Shown: positions 28,001 through 35,904, counted from the stretch's first letter. The stretch is DNA of 64,000 nt from Zeimonas arvi (GCF_008039575.1 NZ_VDUY01000005.1:62001-126000), one strand, 5' to 3'. Numbers and translations: made by a program. Notes: generated from the letters alone by a model not told the origin.

Positions 28001-29482
28001 GGTGATTCGGGCTTCCGCCGGCAAGCCGAAGACACCGTAAGTGACCACTCGCTGCGGCTGAGTCGGCCCTGAAATGACCCCAGGCGAGGATGCCGGCAGC
28101 GGCGGGCAGCTCGTGCAGGCCTGGCCATCCATGGACAGCAGGGCCGCCGATCCGGTCTGCAGATCGACCTGCCAACGCCAGGTCGACACCCGCTCGCCTT
28201 CGGTGACCGTGGTTCGTCCGACCGCCCCCGCAACCGGTGGCGGCGCCCAGCCGAAGACCAGGGCGCCGGTGTCCTGCCCATCCTCGGGCCGCGACTCGAT
28301 CACCCGCCGCAGGTCGTCGTAGCGATAGCGGCTGCGGCGGCCATCGGGCCGCTCGATGCCGGTGAGCAGATGGAAGGCCTGCAGGTCTTCGTAGTGGTGC
28401 CGTAGCGCGCGCCCATCGGGGTAGCGGGCCGCGGCGAGCACCCCATGCACGTCGTACTCGTAGCGGATGCGCAGCCCATCGGGCAAGACGATCGCGGACA
28501 GCCGCTCGCCGGCATAGGCGAGCTCGAGCGCCCGGCCCGACGCATCTCGGATTTCGGCCAGCCGCCCGCGGGGATCGCGCTGCAGCGACAGCCTGTCGCC
28601 GTCGGGCGCCTCGATGCGGGCCAGCGCACCTTGAAGGTCGAAGCGCAACACGCGGCCGTCCACCCAGCGCCAGGCCCAGGGCAGGCTGGCGCCTGGCTGC
28701 TCGACGATGCTGCCGCTGCCGGACGCAAGGCCGGCGAAGGTCCCCGAGCGCTTCGGGTCCGCACGGAACACCAGCCTGCGCCCGTCCGCCTGCACCACCT
28801 GCAGCTCGACGCCGGCCGGACCCCGCAGGCGCGCCAGCGCGGTTTCGTAGCCGTGGCGCCAGCCCGGACCGAGCGGCCCGGCGGCATCGAAGCGGCTGTT
28901 GTAGTGGCGAGTGAAGGCCAGGCGCAGCGGCTCGAAGGGCTGCCAGGCCTCGCCGAGCGCGTGCGCGGCGTCGGCCCCCAGCGCATCCAGCAACGCGGCC
29001 TGCAGGCCGGACTCGGGATCGGGCAGCACGACATCGAGCACCCGCTGGTACTTGTTGCCGGTGACCAGATCGACCGGGTTGCCGGCCGCTTGCCCGGGGA
29101 AGATCGCGGGCAGGCTCGCGGGCTCGCCCACTCCGGGCGAAGCGCTCGACCCGGCAGCGTCCGTGCGACCCGAGGCCGGCGCCTGGCAGCTGCGCGGCGG
29201 CGGCGACGCACCGACCAGGCCCGAGACCAGCTGGTTCGGCGATTGACTCGACAGGCTTCCGGCGCCGGGACCGATCCCGCCGAAGCCGGCGTCGCCGAGC
29301 CCGATCAGGGGGCCGGGCGCACCGCCCGCCGCAGCGCAGACCGAGGCGGCGCGCGACGGCGCAACCGGGGCCGACAGGAGCAGGCAGGCGAGGATCGCCA
29401 GCAGGACGACGGGCGGGCGGGCCGGAGGCCTTGCCGCCTGCCGGGCAAGCGGTTGCGGAGCGCATGGAGCGGCGTTCTTCAT
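25019..29482 (-). CDS. Secreted Rhs-repeat protein with C-terminal Tle1/DUF2235 lipase domain
   Basis: This 1487-residue protein starts with a Sec-type signal peptide (hydrophobic core VVLLAILACLLLSAPVA). A low-complexity Gly/Ser/Pro linker follows. A DUF6531-like entry (NPVDLVTGNKYQ, about residue 135) and many YD/Rhs repeats (about 190-1100) come next. The Rhs core YDPATGRYLEPDPLGLAGG is near residue 1140. After the core comes a Tle1/DUF2235 alpha/beta-hydrolase: FDGTNN, nucleophile Ser1260 in GFSRGAA, then GSHADVGGG (His1356, Asp1358) and LSDISLAWM. Tle1 enzymes are phospholipases. No PAAR, VgrG or type VI genes are nearby, and the signal peptide argues for Sec export. Confidence 0.88.
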   Translation of the reverse strand: MKNAAPCAPQPLARQAARPPARPPVVLLAILACLLLSAPVAPSRAASVCAAAGGAPGPLIGLGDAGFGGIGPGAGSLSSQSPNQLVSGLVGASPPPRSCQAPASGRTDAAGSSASPGVGEPASLPAIFPGQAAGNPVDLVTGNKYQRVLDVVLPDPESGLQAALLDALGADAAHALGEAWQPFEPLRLAFTRHYNSRFDAAGPLGPGWRHGYETALARLRGPAGVELQVVQADGRRLVFRADPKRSGTFAGLASGSGSIVEQPGASLPWAWRWVDGRVLRFDLQGALARIEAPDGDRLSLQRDPRGRLAEIRDASGRALELAYAGERLSAIVLPDGLRIRYEYDVHGVLAAARYPDGRALRHHYEDLQAFHLLTGIERPDGRRSRYRYDDLRRVIESRPEDGQDTGALVFGWAPPPVAGAVGRTTVTEGERVSTWRWQVDLQTGSAALLSMDGQACTSCPPLPASSPGVISGPTQPQRVVTYGVFGLPAEARITGQARRPDEPSTTLSMHLRWQRHGAGPLAGKLAWVERLSPDGRAARTVFRHDKARRLIGIERPEGLTETIDRDALGRAVVRIGPDLARRAARFDATWRLVEWRIRDAVTTVAWNDQGLPSSIAWPAGDRWALDWRAGEVSIRSDRGWLASAVGDRTAVAPAHGASPGKGSPRGVPVALAGAAPHPFVVDGAGRRTDLRHDDFGRLVEERSADAGWRRYRHDPWGRVERIDSGGGFVEIRRHDLAGRLIEREQLGGGERTVTRFAWQGELLTGIDHPGQRTRVVHDALGRVSEIVDEIGGTAHRWSFARDARERIVSRGLPGGGRIDYDYDRQGRPVAMRFAASPGAAGVPIVDAVRYRGGRAIAWRYGNGTRFERRDDAAGRPLEWTWRGREPLPAWRYRWRADGLPASISDSSQERRLGWDALGRLIVDERRASPRENEPVREFFAWDLAGDLRYARGRDGRDWAADRDLAPHDADGRARRHGGLELRRGAAGRIVEVVDQARPVARYAYNAAGERISRRVGASETGYLYRGRALAAETGQGGGLRRHYLRWMGAPVAIVDLQDSGPVVSWLHADHLGTPHAATDAAGRRVWQGEYLAFGGLAAEGGPLRQPLRFAGQHHDPETGLHDNYQRSYDPATGRYLEPDPLGLAGGLNRFAYADGNPVLGGDPLGLILFAFDGTNNAATPPGQDDQSNVRKFFELYEGKAWYMTGVGLDDPGSGILTNALDPLNGNTARARVDFMLGELDAYMGDGRIGETIAIDVVGFSRGAAMARDFVNRVARLDAERYWWLKGFCVDLRFLGLWDTVAQFGQNGSDNQRWQLGIPSAVGAAYHAVALNEHRSLFPLEGAAGSAVIERGFVGSHADVGGGNAEGDLSDISLAWMTRMAAQAGVSMKALPADWQRVDAPILHDRNYDAAGDRRVDVRDASGRIVSRTTQRAAPIPGMDWSASQPFLIVPPSRERDAYGKLSIVGSVDLDAYSRWLAENYGVQLAAR

Positions 29483-29530
29483 GCCGCCAAGCTAGGCTCG
29501 CCGGCGCGGGCCGACAATCGAACCTGCGGC

Positions 29531-30670
29531 CTAGTCCGTTCGTCCCGAGGTCGGATCAGCGGCCGGATCGGCAAACGACCCCGCGCTCGCGTCGATCACT
29601 GCGTGCCAGACCGAGGCGCGCCCGCCCGCGAGCAGGCCGCGCCCCAGCACCGCGGCCCAGTGATGGGCGCCGCCCCACTCTGCCGCCCAGGCGCGCAAGC
29701 GCCGCGTGAACAATTGCAGGTCGTACTCCTCGGTGACGCCGATCGCCCCGTGCACCGCGTGGGCGATGGCGGCGCACTGCAGCGCGTTGGCGCTGGCCAC
29801 CTGCTTGGCGCAGGCCGCGCGCACCGGGTCGGGCAGCAGGTCGTCGCCATCGAAGGCCAGCTCCGCGCCGATCGTGGCCTGCACCACCAGCTCGGCCATC
29901 AAGGCCACCTGCTGCTGCACCGCCTGGAAGCGCCCGATGGGCCGGCCGAACTGCTCGCGCTCGCCGGCATAGCGCACCGTCATCGCCAGCACGCGGCGCA
30001 TGGCGCCGGCGAGCTGCGCGGCGCGCAACGCGGCGCCCAGGGCGGCAAGCGCATCGCCGGCCATCGATCCGACCGACTCGGGCGGCTCGCGCCACACCAT
30101 GCGCGAGCGGATCTCGCCGGCCGGGTTGCGCGCGTCGTCGCGCGTCGCGAGCGCGGCGTCGAGCAGGCGCACGCCGCCCTGCGCATCGACGCCGATCACC
30201 GTCCCGACCCGGTCGCCCCAGGCCACCGATTCGGCCACCAGCGTGCCGCCGTCGCGCGCCACCCGCGCGAAGCCGGCCGCGCCGGGGAGACTGGCGCCGT
30301 CGGCAATGCCAGCGCGCGGCGTGCTCGAATCCGGCAGCGCAGCTCCCGCCGCCGCTGCCAGCGCGTGCGCGGCCAGCGTCTCAACCAGGGGCACCGGCAG
30401 GGCGAACTCGCCGACCGCGATCGCCAGCGGCAGGGCGTCGCGCCAGGCGAGCCCTGCGCCAGCGACGGATTCGGGCGCGGTCGCGCGATCCAGCCCCGCC
30501 GCCGCCAGCTCGCGCCAGAGGGACTCGACAGGACCAATGCCCCTGCTGGCTGAGGAACCTGCACCCCCGCCGACCGACGCCGCGCGCTCCGCCTGCCGCA
30601 CCACGCCGGTCCCGCAGTGATCGGCGGCGATCCGCGCCACCGTTTCGGCAATCTGGTCGCGCACGGTCAT
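29531..30670 (-). CDS. Acyl-CoA dehydrogenase (second subunit-like)
   Basis: This 379-residue protein has the acyl-CoA dehydrogenase fold, but the N-terminal and middle parts are divergent. The clear part is the C-terminal helical domain: RYAGEREQFGRPIGRFQAVQQQVALMAE, then QCAAIAHAVHGAIGVTEEYDLQLFTRRLRAW, which resembles the FAD-contact region. It overlaps the preceding dehydrogenase by ATGA. Adjacent pairs like this often form heteromeric enzymes, as in steroid side-chain degradation in actinobacteria, where each protein supplies half of the active site. A heteromer is an inference. The substrate is unknown. Confidence 0.85.
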   Translation of the reverse strand: MTVRDQIAETVARIAADHCGTGVVRQAERAASVGGGAGSSASRGIGPVESLWRELAAAGLDRATAPESVAGAGLAWRDALPLAIAVGEFALPVPLVETLAAHALAAAAGAALPDSSTPRAGIADGASLPGAAGFARVARDGGTLVAESVAWGDRVGTVIGVDAQGGVRLLDAALATRDDARNPAGEIRSRMVWREPPESVGSMAGDALAALGAALRAAQLAGAMRRVLAMTVRYAGEREQFGRPIGRFQAVQQQVALMAELVVQATIGAELAFDGDDLLPDPVRAACAKQVASANALQCAAIAHAVHGAIGVTEEYDLQLFTRRLRAWAAEWGGAHHWAAVLGRGLLAGGRASVWHAVIDASAGSFADPAADPTSGRTD

Positions 30671-31839
30671 CGCAGCGCCAGCCCCCGGGCGATCACGCCG
30701 CGCAGGATCTCGCGAGTGCCGCCGCGCAGCGAGAAGGTGGGCGACATCTGCGACACGTAGGCCAGCGTGCGCATCAGCACCGCCGGCGGCCGGGCGCCCC
30801 TGCCATCGGGCGACTCGGCCAGCAGGTCGGCCAGCGTGGCCGGAATCTCCTGCTCGACCAGCGTGCCCAGGTCCTTGACCAGCGCGGCCGCCAGCATCGG
30901 CGACTCGCCCGCGTCGATCCGCGCGGCCACCGCCAGCGACATCGCGCGCAGCGTGACCAGCCTCGCGTAGATCGCGCCCAGCGCCGCGACCTGGGCCGCG
31001 GGCGGATCGCCCGACCCACTCGACCCGCGCAGCCAGGCGAACCACTCGTCGACCAGCACCTGCGCGGACAAGAGCCGCTCCGGGCCGCTGCGCTCGAAGG
31101 CGAGCTCGGCGTTGGCCTGCGTCCAGCCCTGCCCCTCTTCGCCGATCAGTGCCTCGTCGGACAGCAGCACGTCGTCGAAGAAGACCTCGTTGAAGTGGGC
31201 ATCGCCGGTCAGGTCGCGGATGCTCCGGACCGTGACGCCGGGCGCCGACAGGTCCACGATCATCTGCGACAGCCCCGCGTGGCGGTCGGCCGCGCTGCCC
31301 GAAGTGCGCACCAGGGCGATCATGTACTGCGCGTGATGGGCATTGGTCGTCCAGATCTTGCGGCCGTTCAGGCGCCAGCCCTTGGCCCCGCGAACCGCCC
31401 GCGTGCGCACCGAGGCCAGGTCCGAGCCCGCGTTCGGCTCGCTCAGGCCAATGCAGAACCCGATCTCGGCGCGACAGATCTTCGGAAGGTAGAGGCGCTT
31501 CTGCGCCTCGGTGCCGAAGCGCGCGATCATCGGGCCGCTCTGCCGGTCGGCGATCCAGTGCATCAGCACCGGCGCCCCGCGCGAGAGCAGTTCCTCGACC
31601 AGCACGAAGCGCGCGAACACGCCGCGCCCGCCGCCACCGTACTCGGGCGGCAGCGCCAGCCCGACCCAGCCGCGCTCGGCCAGCGCGCGGCTGAAGGCGG
31701 GGTCGTAGCCCAGCCAGGCGCGCGCCCGAACGTCGGCCGGCATGCCGGCCAGCGCCGATTCCACGAAGGCGCGGATCTCGCCGCGCAGCGCTTCGTCGGC
31801 AGGCGGAATGCGGGTCAGCGGCAGGGTCAGGGCGTCCAT
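30667..31839 (-). CDS. Acyl-CoA dehydrogenase
   Basis: This 390-residue flavoprotein oxidises an acyl-CoA to the 2,3-enoyl-CoA. It has WVGLALPPEYGGGG in the N-terminal helical domain. FCIGLSEPNAGSDLASVRTRA, which contacts FAD and substrate, is followed by GWRLNGRKIWTTNAHHA. The C-terminal domain ends FSLRGGTREILRGVIARGL, the usual tail. I chose ATG 31839. Its stop overlaps the second dehydrogenase gene, and its start is 52 bases from the divergent RuBisCO-like gene. The substrate cannot be read from the sequence. Confidence 0.93.
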   Translation of the reverse strand: MDALTLPLTRIPPADEALRGEIRAFVESALAGMPADVRARAWLGYDPAFSRALAERGWVGLALPPEYGGGGRGVFARFVLVEELLSRGAPVLMHWIADRQSGPMIARFGTEAQKRLYLPKICRAEIGFCIGLSEPNAGSDLASVRTRAVRGAKGWRLNGRKIWTTNAHHAQYMIALVRTSGSAADRHAGLSQMIVDLSAPGVTVRSIRDLTGDAHFNEVFFDDVLLSDEALIGEEGQGWTQANAELAFERSGPERLLSAQVLVDEWFAWLRGSSGSGDPPAAQVAALGAIYARLVTLRAMSLAVAARIDAGESPMLAAALVKDLGTLVEQEIPATLADLLAESPDGRGARPPAVLMRTLAYVSQMSPTFSLRGGTREILRGVIARGLALR

Positions 31840-31891
31840 TCCGGCACGATTGTCGCCGGCTTCGACACAGGCCGCGCGGTATCCTTGGGCC

Positions 31892-33085
31892 ATGAGCAGC
31901 CGCCTGCTTGTCACATATCAACTCCGCTGCACGCCGGCCGAGGCGCCGGCGCGGGCCCGCGCGCTCGCGATCGAGCAGTCGGTCGAGATGCCGCCCGAGG
32001 CCATCGCCGACGAAGCCTTGCGCGCACGGGTGCTGGGCCGGGTGGAGGCCATCGAGCCCGATCCGCAGGACCCGGCGTTGCAGCGCGCCATCCTGTCGCT
32101 GTCGGCCGACACCGTCGGCGACGACCCGGTGCAGCTGCTCAACATGTTGTTCGGCAACTGCGCCCTGCAGCCCGACGTGACGCTGGTCGACGCGCAACTG
32201 CCCGAGTCGCTGGTCGAGGCGCTGCCGGGCCCGCGCTTCGGCCCGGCCGGCTGGCGCGCCGCGATCGGCCCCTCGGCCGAAGGCCGGCCGCTGTCTTGCA
32301 CGGCGCTGAAGCCGCAGGGGCTGCCGCCCGACGAACTGGCGCAGCTGGCCTATGCCTTCGCGCGCGCCGGCATCGACGTCATCAAGGACGACCACGGCAT
32401 CGCCGACCAGGCGGCCGCGCCTTTCGAGAAGCGAGTGAGCGCCGTGCAGCGGGCGGTCGAGCGCGCGAACCGCGAGAAGGCCGCCGGCGGCGATCCCGCG
32501 CTGGCCGGGCATCGCAGCCTCTATGCGCCGCACGTGTCGGGCGGACCCGAGCGGCTCGAGCGGCAGCTCGCGATGATGCGCGACGAAGGCGTGGGCGCGG
32601 TGCTGGCCTGCCCGATGCTGATCGGGGCGGGCACCTTCACGGGACTGCTGCGCGGGCGCGCCGGCGTGCCGGTCATGGCGCATCCGGCCTTCGCGGGTGG
32701 ACGCATCGCGCCGGCGCTGCTGCTCGGCCGGCTGTTCCGGCTGTTCGGCGCCGACGCCACGATCTTCCCGAACTGGGGCGGCCGCTTCGCCTTCAGCCGC
32801 GGCGAGTGCCTGGCCATCGCAGATGCCGCGCGCGAGCCGCTGGGGCGACACCTGCCCGCGCTGCCGGTGCCGGCCGGCGGCATGCGCGTGGAGCGTTGCC
32901 GGGAGATGCTCGATGCCTTCGGCCCCGACACGATGCTGCTGATCGGCGGGGACCTGCTGGCGGCCGGCCCCGCCATGCCCGCGCGGGCGGCGGCCTTCGC
33001 CAGCGCGCTGCGCGCCGCGCGCGACAGCGGCGGGGCACGCGCCAAGCCCGCCAGCGGCGACCCGGGCCACCCCGCCGCCGCCTGA
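31892..33085 (+). CDS. RuBisCO-like protein (form IV type)
   Basis: This 397-residue protein has the RuBisCO large-chain fold without the full carboxylase active site. It keeps a lysine in LKPQGLP, but canonical RuBisCO has KPK there. The metal/carbamate motif reads K165-D-D-H168 instead of K-D-D-E. Loop 6 is replaced by AHPAFAGG. RuBisCO-like proteins act as enolases, isomerases or decarboxylases in sulfur salvage and in apionate-type sugar acid pathways; the KDDHG form is common in proteobacterial members. It starts an operon with a cupin and a crotonase, divergent from two acyl-CoA dehydrogenases. The reaction is not known. Confidence 0.88.
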   Translation: MSSRLLVTYQLRCTPAEAPARARALAIEQSVEMPPEAIADEALRARVLGRVEAIEPDPQDPALQRAILSLSADTVGDDPVQLLNMLFGNCALQPDVTLVDAQLPESLVEALPGPRFGPAGWRAAIGPSAEGRPLSCTALKPQGLPPDELAQLAYAFARAGIDVIKDDHGIADQAAAPFEKRVSAVQRAVERANREKAAGGDPALAGHRSLYAPHVSGGPERLERQLAMMRDEGVGAVLACPMLIGAGTFTGLLRGRAGVPVMAHPAFAGGRIAPALLLGRLFRLFGADATIFPNWGGRFAFSRGECLAIADAAREPLGRHLPALPVPAGGMRVERCREMLDAFGPDTMLLIGGDLLAAGPAMPARAAAFASALRAARDSGGARAKPASGDPGHPAAA

Positions 33086-33105
33086 GCCCGAACACGAGCA
33101 CGCAC

Positions 33106-33600
33106 ATGAACACGAAAGCCGCGACCCCTCCCGCCTCCGGCGACGCCTCGCCCGCCTCCGGCCCCGTTCGCCGCGCCCTCTCGGACTGCCGCTGGGAGGA
33201 CGTCGAACTGATGCGCTACAAGGACGACGGCAGCGCCCCCTTTCGCGACGTGACCCGGCAGGTGCTGTTCCAGCTGCCCGGGCTGCACTGCGAATGGCGC
33301 TATTTCGAAGTGGCCCCGGGCGGCCACTCCACGCTCGAGTGCCACGCGCATGCGCACGCGGTGATGATCCTGCGGGGCCGCGGTCGCTGCCTGGTGGGCG
33401 ATCGCGTGTTCGACCTGGGCGAGCGCGACCTGGTCACCGTGCCGCCCGACACCTGGCACCAGTTCCGCGCCGACGCCGACGCGCCGCTCGGATTCCTGTG
33501 CCTGGTCAACCGCGAGCGCGACCGGCCGAGGATCCCGGGGCCCGAAGACCTGGCCCGGCTGCGAGCGAAACCCGAAGTCGCCGACTTCATCCGAACCTGA
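33106..33600 (+). CDS. Cupin-domain protein
   Basis: This 164-residue protein has a single cupin barrel. The first cupin motif is GGHSTLECHAHAHAVMILRGRG, with histidines for metal binding, and the second is VPPDTWHQF. The N-terminal 25 residues look disordered (Ala/Pro/Ser-rich). It starts 20 bases after the RuBisCO-like gene and ends 4 bases before the crotonase gene, so it is likely co-transcribed. Small cupins of this sort can be isomerases, dioxygenases or sensors. The partner genes suggest a role on the same metabolite. Confidence 0.85.
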   Translation: MNTKAATPPASGDASPASGPVRRALSDCRWEDVELMRYKDDGSAPFRDVTRQVLFQLPGLHCEWRYFEVAPGGHSTLECHAHAHAVMILRGRGRCLVGDRVFDLGERDLVTVPPDTWHQFRADADAPLGFLCLVNRERDRPRIPGPEDLARLRAKPEVADFIRT

Positions 33601-33604
33601 TCAC

Positions 33605-34405
33605 ATGACCGACCATTTCGCCGACATCGAGGCCCTGCCTCTCGCCGCGCACGAAGGCGCCCCGCTGGTCCAGCGCGCCGGCGGCTTCGTGAAGCTCACG
33701 CTGAACCGCCCGGCCGAGCACAACCGGCTGGACCCCGCCGACGTGGACGCGCTGTCCGCGCTGTTCGGCCGACTGGCCGCCGATCCCGCGATGCGCGCGC
33801 TGGTGATCACCGGCGCGGGCGACAAGACCTTCAGCTCCGGCTACACGCTGCAGGCGTTGGTCGAGGAGCTCGACGCCCGCTTCGAGCGCATGCTCGACGC
33901 GCTCGAGGCGCTGCCCTTCGTGACCATCGCGCAACTCAACGGCAGCGTGTACGGCGGCGCCACCGACATGGCGCTGTGCTGCGACCTGCGCCTGGGCACG
34001 CTGGGCCTGAAGATGTTCATGCCGGCCGCCAAGATCGGCCTGCACTACTACCCCGGCGGCCTGCGCCGCTACGTGAGCCGGCTCGGCTTGCCGGCGGCCA
34101 CCAAGCTGATGCTGACCGCGGCCACCATCGAGTCCGACGAGATGCTTCGCATCGGCTTCATGACCGAGATGCACGCGCGCGAGGCGCTCGCCGCGCGCGT
34201 GAACGTGCTGCTCGAGCAGATCGGCCGCAACGAGCCGCGCGTGGTCGCGCAGATGAAGCGGCACATGCACGAACTGGCGCACGCCGGCATCCCCGCAGGG
34301 CTGATGGCGCGGATCGAGGCGGACTACCGGGCGAGCGTGAAGTCGGAGGAGCTGGGGGGCAGGTTGGAGACGATGCTCGCCGGCAGGAAGGCCAAGGGCC
34401 AGTGA
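33605..34405 (+). CDS. Enoyl-CoA hydratase/isomerase family protein, divergent
   Basis: This 266-residue crotonase-fold protein has NRPAEHNRLDPADVDALSA and an oxyanion-type segment NGSVYGGATDMALCCDLRLG. The usual CAGADL is replaced by FSSGYTLQ. The second catalytic glutamate region (normally ExxLGxxPGxGGT) reads AAKIGLHYYPGGLRRYV. At least one normal catalytic glutamate therefore seems absent, and the reaction may not be simple hydration. It ends the RuBisCO-like operon. Isomerase, hydrolase or decarboxylase activity is equally possible for this fold. Confidence 0.85.
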   Translation: MTDHFADIEALPLAAHEGAPLVQRAGGFVKLTLNRPAEHNRLDPADVDALSALFGRLAADPAMRALVITGAGDKTFSSGYTLQALVEELDARFERMLDALEALPFVTIAQLNGSVYGGATDMALCCDLRLGTLGLKMFMPAAKIGLHYYPGGLRRYVSRLGLPAATKLMLTAATIESDEMLRIGFMTEMHAREALAARVNVLLEQIGRNEPRVVAQMKRHMHELAHAGIPAGLMARIEADYRASVKSEELGGRLETMLAGRKAKGQ

Positions 34406-34439
34406 ACCGGAGGCGAGCGCCCGCGGCGCCGGGAAGGAT

Positions 34440-35495
34440 TCACAGGAGCAGCCCGGCCACCAACCCCGCCAGCACTGCCCCCGACACGGCGAAGCCAAGG
34501 TACAGCACGAACACCGCGCGCCGCGCCGTGGCCCACACCGCGAGCATCGCCGGCAAGCTGGTGATTCCGCCGCCCACCAGGAAGGCCATCGCCGCGCCCG
34601 CCGACATGCCCTGGCTCATCAGGCCACCCACGAGCGGCAGCGCGGCGTAGCCGTTCAGGTAGGCGGGGGCGCCGATCGTTGCCGCGCTCAGGATGGTGAG
34701 AAACCCGTCACCGCCGACCAGTCCCGCGACCGCATCTGCGGGCAGCCAGGCCAGCATCAGGCTCTCCAGCAGGAACGCGAGCAGCAGCCACTTGCCCAGG
34801 AAGAGCGTCTTCGACACGGCGTGGCGGCGAAACGCGGCGGCGCGCGGCGGCTCTTGCCAGAAGCGCCACAGCACGTCGGCCGGGTCGCGAAAACGTTCAC
34901 CCCGCGCGCGCTGCACCAGCTCGGGCCGCAGCGCATCGCCGACCAGTCCGGCGCGAACCGCCAGCATCGCGCCGAAGCCGCCGAGCATGCCCACTCCGAT
35001 CGCCGCGCCGGCCTTCGCGAGCGCGAACTCGACGCCGAGCGTGCCTGCGGTGACGAAGAACATGGCCGGATCCATCAACGGCGAGGCGAGCCAGAAGGCC
35101 ATCACCGGGGCGAGCGGCACGCCCATGGCGAGCAAGGCCGCAACGATGGGGATGACTCCGCAGGAGCAGAACGGCGACAGGGCGCCGGTGGCAGCGGCAA
35201 CCAGGACCATCCGGATGGCGCGCCCGCGGAAGGCGCGGCCGATCAGGCCGTCGGCGCCCGCCGCGAGCACCCAGGCTGCCGTCAGCGCCGACAGCAGGAG
35301 AAAGGGCAGCACCGAGGCAGCCGAGCGCGCCACGAAGACCGCGCTTTCTGCGAGCTGACCGCGATCGAATGCGAGCAGGCCGGCGGCCAGCAGCGCGATC
35401 GAGAGCCAGGCCCGATCTGCCCGCCTCAGCGCCTGCCACGGCCTGAGCCACACGGCGTGCGGGCCGGCCGGCCCAGTCATCGTCGTCGGGTTCAT
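34440..35495 (-). CDS. Permease of the ArsP/YraQ (DUF318) type
   Basis: This 351-residue membrane protein has about eight to ten helices. It has the family hallmark SPFCSCGVIPIVAALLAMGVPLAP, with a Cys-Ser-Cys motif, and a second repeat with PAYLNGYAALPLVGGLMSQGMS. Relatives include ArsP, which exports trivalent organoarsenicals, and other metalloid- or thiol-linked permeases. An AAGGAA site lies nine bases before the ATG. An ArsR-type regulator precedes it by 76 bases on the same strand. Arsenical export is plausible from this pair, but I see no other ars gene. Confidence 0.85.
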   Translation of the reverse strand: MNPTTMTGPAGPHAVWLRPWQALRRADRAWLSIALLAAGLLAFDRGQLAESAVFVARSAASVLPFLLLSALTAAWVLAAGADGLIGRAFRGRAIRMVLVAAATGALSPFCSCGVIPIVAALLAMGVPLAPVMAFWLASPLMDPAMFFVTAGTLGVEFALAKAGAAIGVGMLGGFGAMLAVRAGLVGDALRPELVQRARGERFRDPADVLWRFWQEPPRAAAFRRHAVSKTLFLGKWLLLAFLLESLMLAWLPADAVAGLVGGDGFLTILSAATIGAPAYLNGYAALPLVGGLMSQGMSAGAAMAFLVGGGITSLPAMLAVWATARRAVFVLYLGFAVSGAVLAGLVAGLLL

Positions 35496-35500
35496 GATAT

Positions 35501-35520
35501 CTATTTCCTTAGATTAATAG
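35501..35520. promoter_or_regulatory. Candidate ArsR-type operator before the permease
   Basis: CTATT and AATAG form inverted arms around a 10-base AT-rich centre, just upstream of and overlapping the permease ribosome-binding site. A related stretch, CTATATTTCTAG, lies at about 35905-35918 in front of the arsR start. AT-rich dyads here stand out in a GC-rich genome and suit ArsR-family repressors. The match between the two is loose. Confidence 0.35.
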
Positions 35521-35571
35521 TGATCTTGTGCGAAAAAAAAGGGCATTCCATCGCCGTCCCGGAAAACGGCC

Positions 35572-35904
35572 TCAGGCCGCCCGTCCCCTCGGGGCCGACG
35601 CGCCGGCGCAGCACTCCGCCATCAGGAACTCGCTCACCCGCCGGACCTGGTCGTAGCGGGCCGTGCAGAGCAGCTCGCGGCCCCTGCGCTCGCGAGCGAC
35701 CAGCCCCGAATCGGCGAGGGTGCCCAGGTGATGCGCCAGCGTCGACGCGGGAATCCCGACTTCGCGCTGCAGCTCGGTCAGGTTGATGCCCGCCTCGCCC
35801 GCACGGATGAGCGCGCGGTAGACCCTGAGGCGCGCGGGGCTGCCGAGCGCCGCGAGCATGCCGGCGGCGGAGATCTCGTCGAGGCGTGACTGCTTCATGG
35901 ACAT
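35572..35904 (-). CDS. ArsR/SmtB-family regulator
   Basis: This 110-residue winged-helix repressor has ALGSPARLRVYRALIRAG, ELQREVGIPASTLAHHLGTLADSGLV for the recognition helix and RRGRELLCTARY for the wing. A Cys-Cys pair near the C-terminus (AECCAG), plus the cysteine in the wing, could bind a metalloid or sense oxidation. I chose ATG 35904; ATG 35898 is also possible. It precedes the ArsP/YraQ-type permease, which it likely represses together with itself. The upstream region (35905-35935) is strikingly AT-rich. Confidence 0.9.
   Translation of the reverse strand: MSMKQSRLDEISAAGMLAALGSPARLRVYRALIRAGEAGINLTELQREVGIPASTLAHHLGTLADSGLVARERRGRELLCTARYDQVRRVSEFLMAECCAGASAPRGRAA

Noticed and set aside
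25034-28072. Plus-strand open frame of about 1000 codons opposite the Rhs gene
   Set aside because: The minus-strand Rhs reading has repeats, a core motif and a lipase domain; the plus frame has none.
25019-29482. Classical type VI secreted Rhs effector
   Set aside because: It has a Sec signal peptide, lacks a PAAR domain, and has no vgrG, eag chaperone or tss gene in the window.
31892-33085. Functional RuBisCO and carbon fixation
   Set aside because: Active-site changes (KPQ for KPK, KDDH for KDDE, no loop 6 motif), no small subunit and no phosphoribulokinase. It is a RuBisCO-like protein instead.
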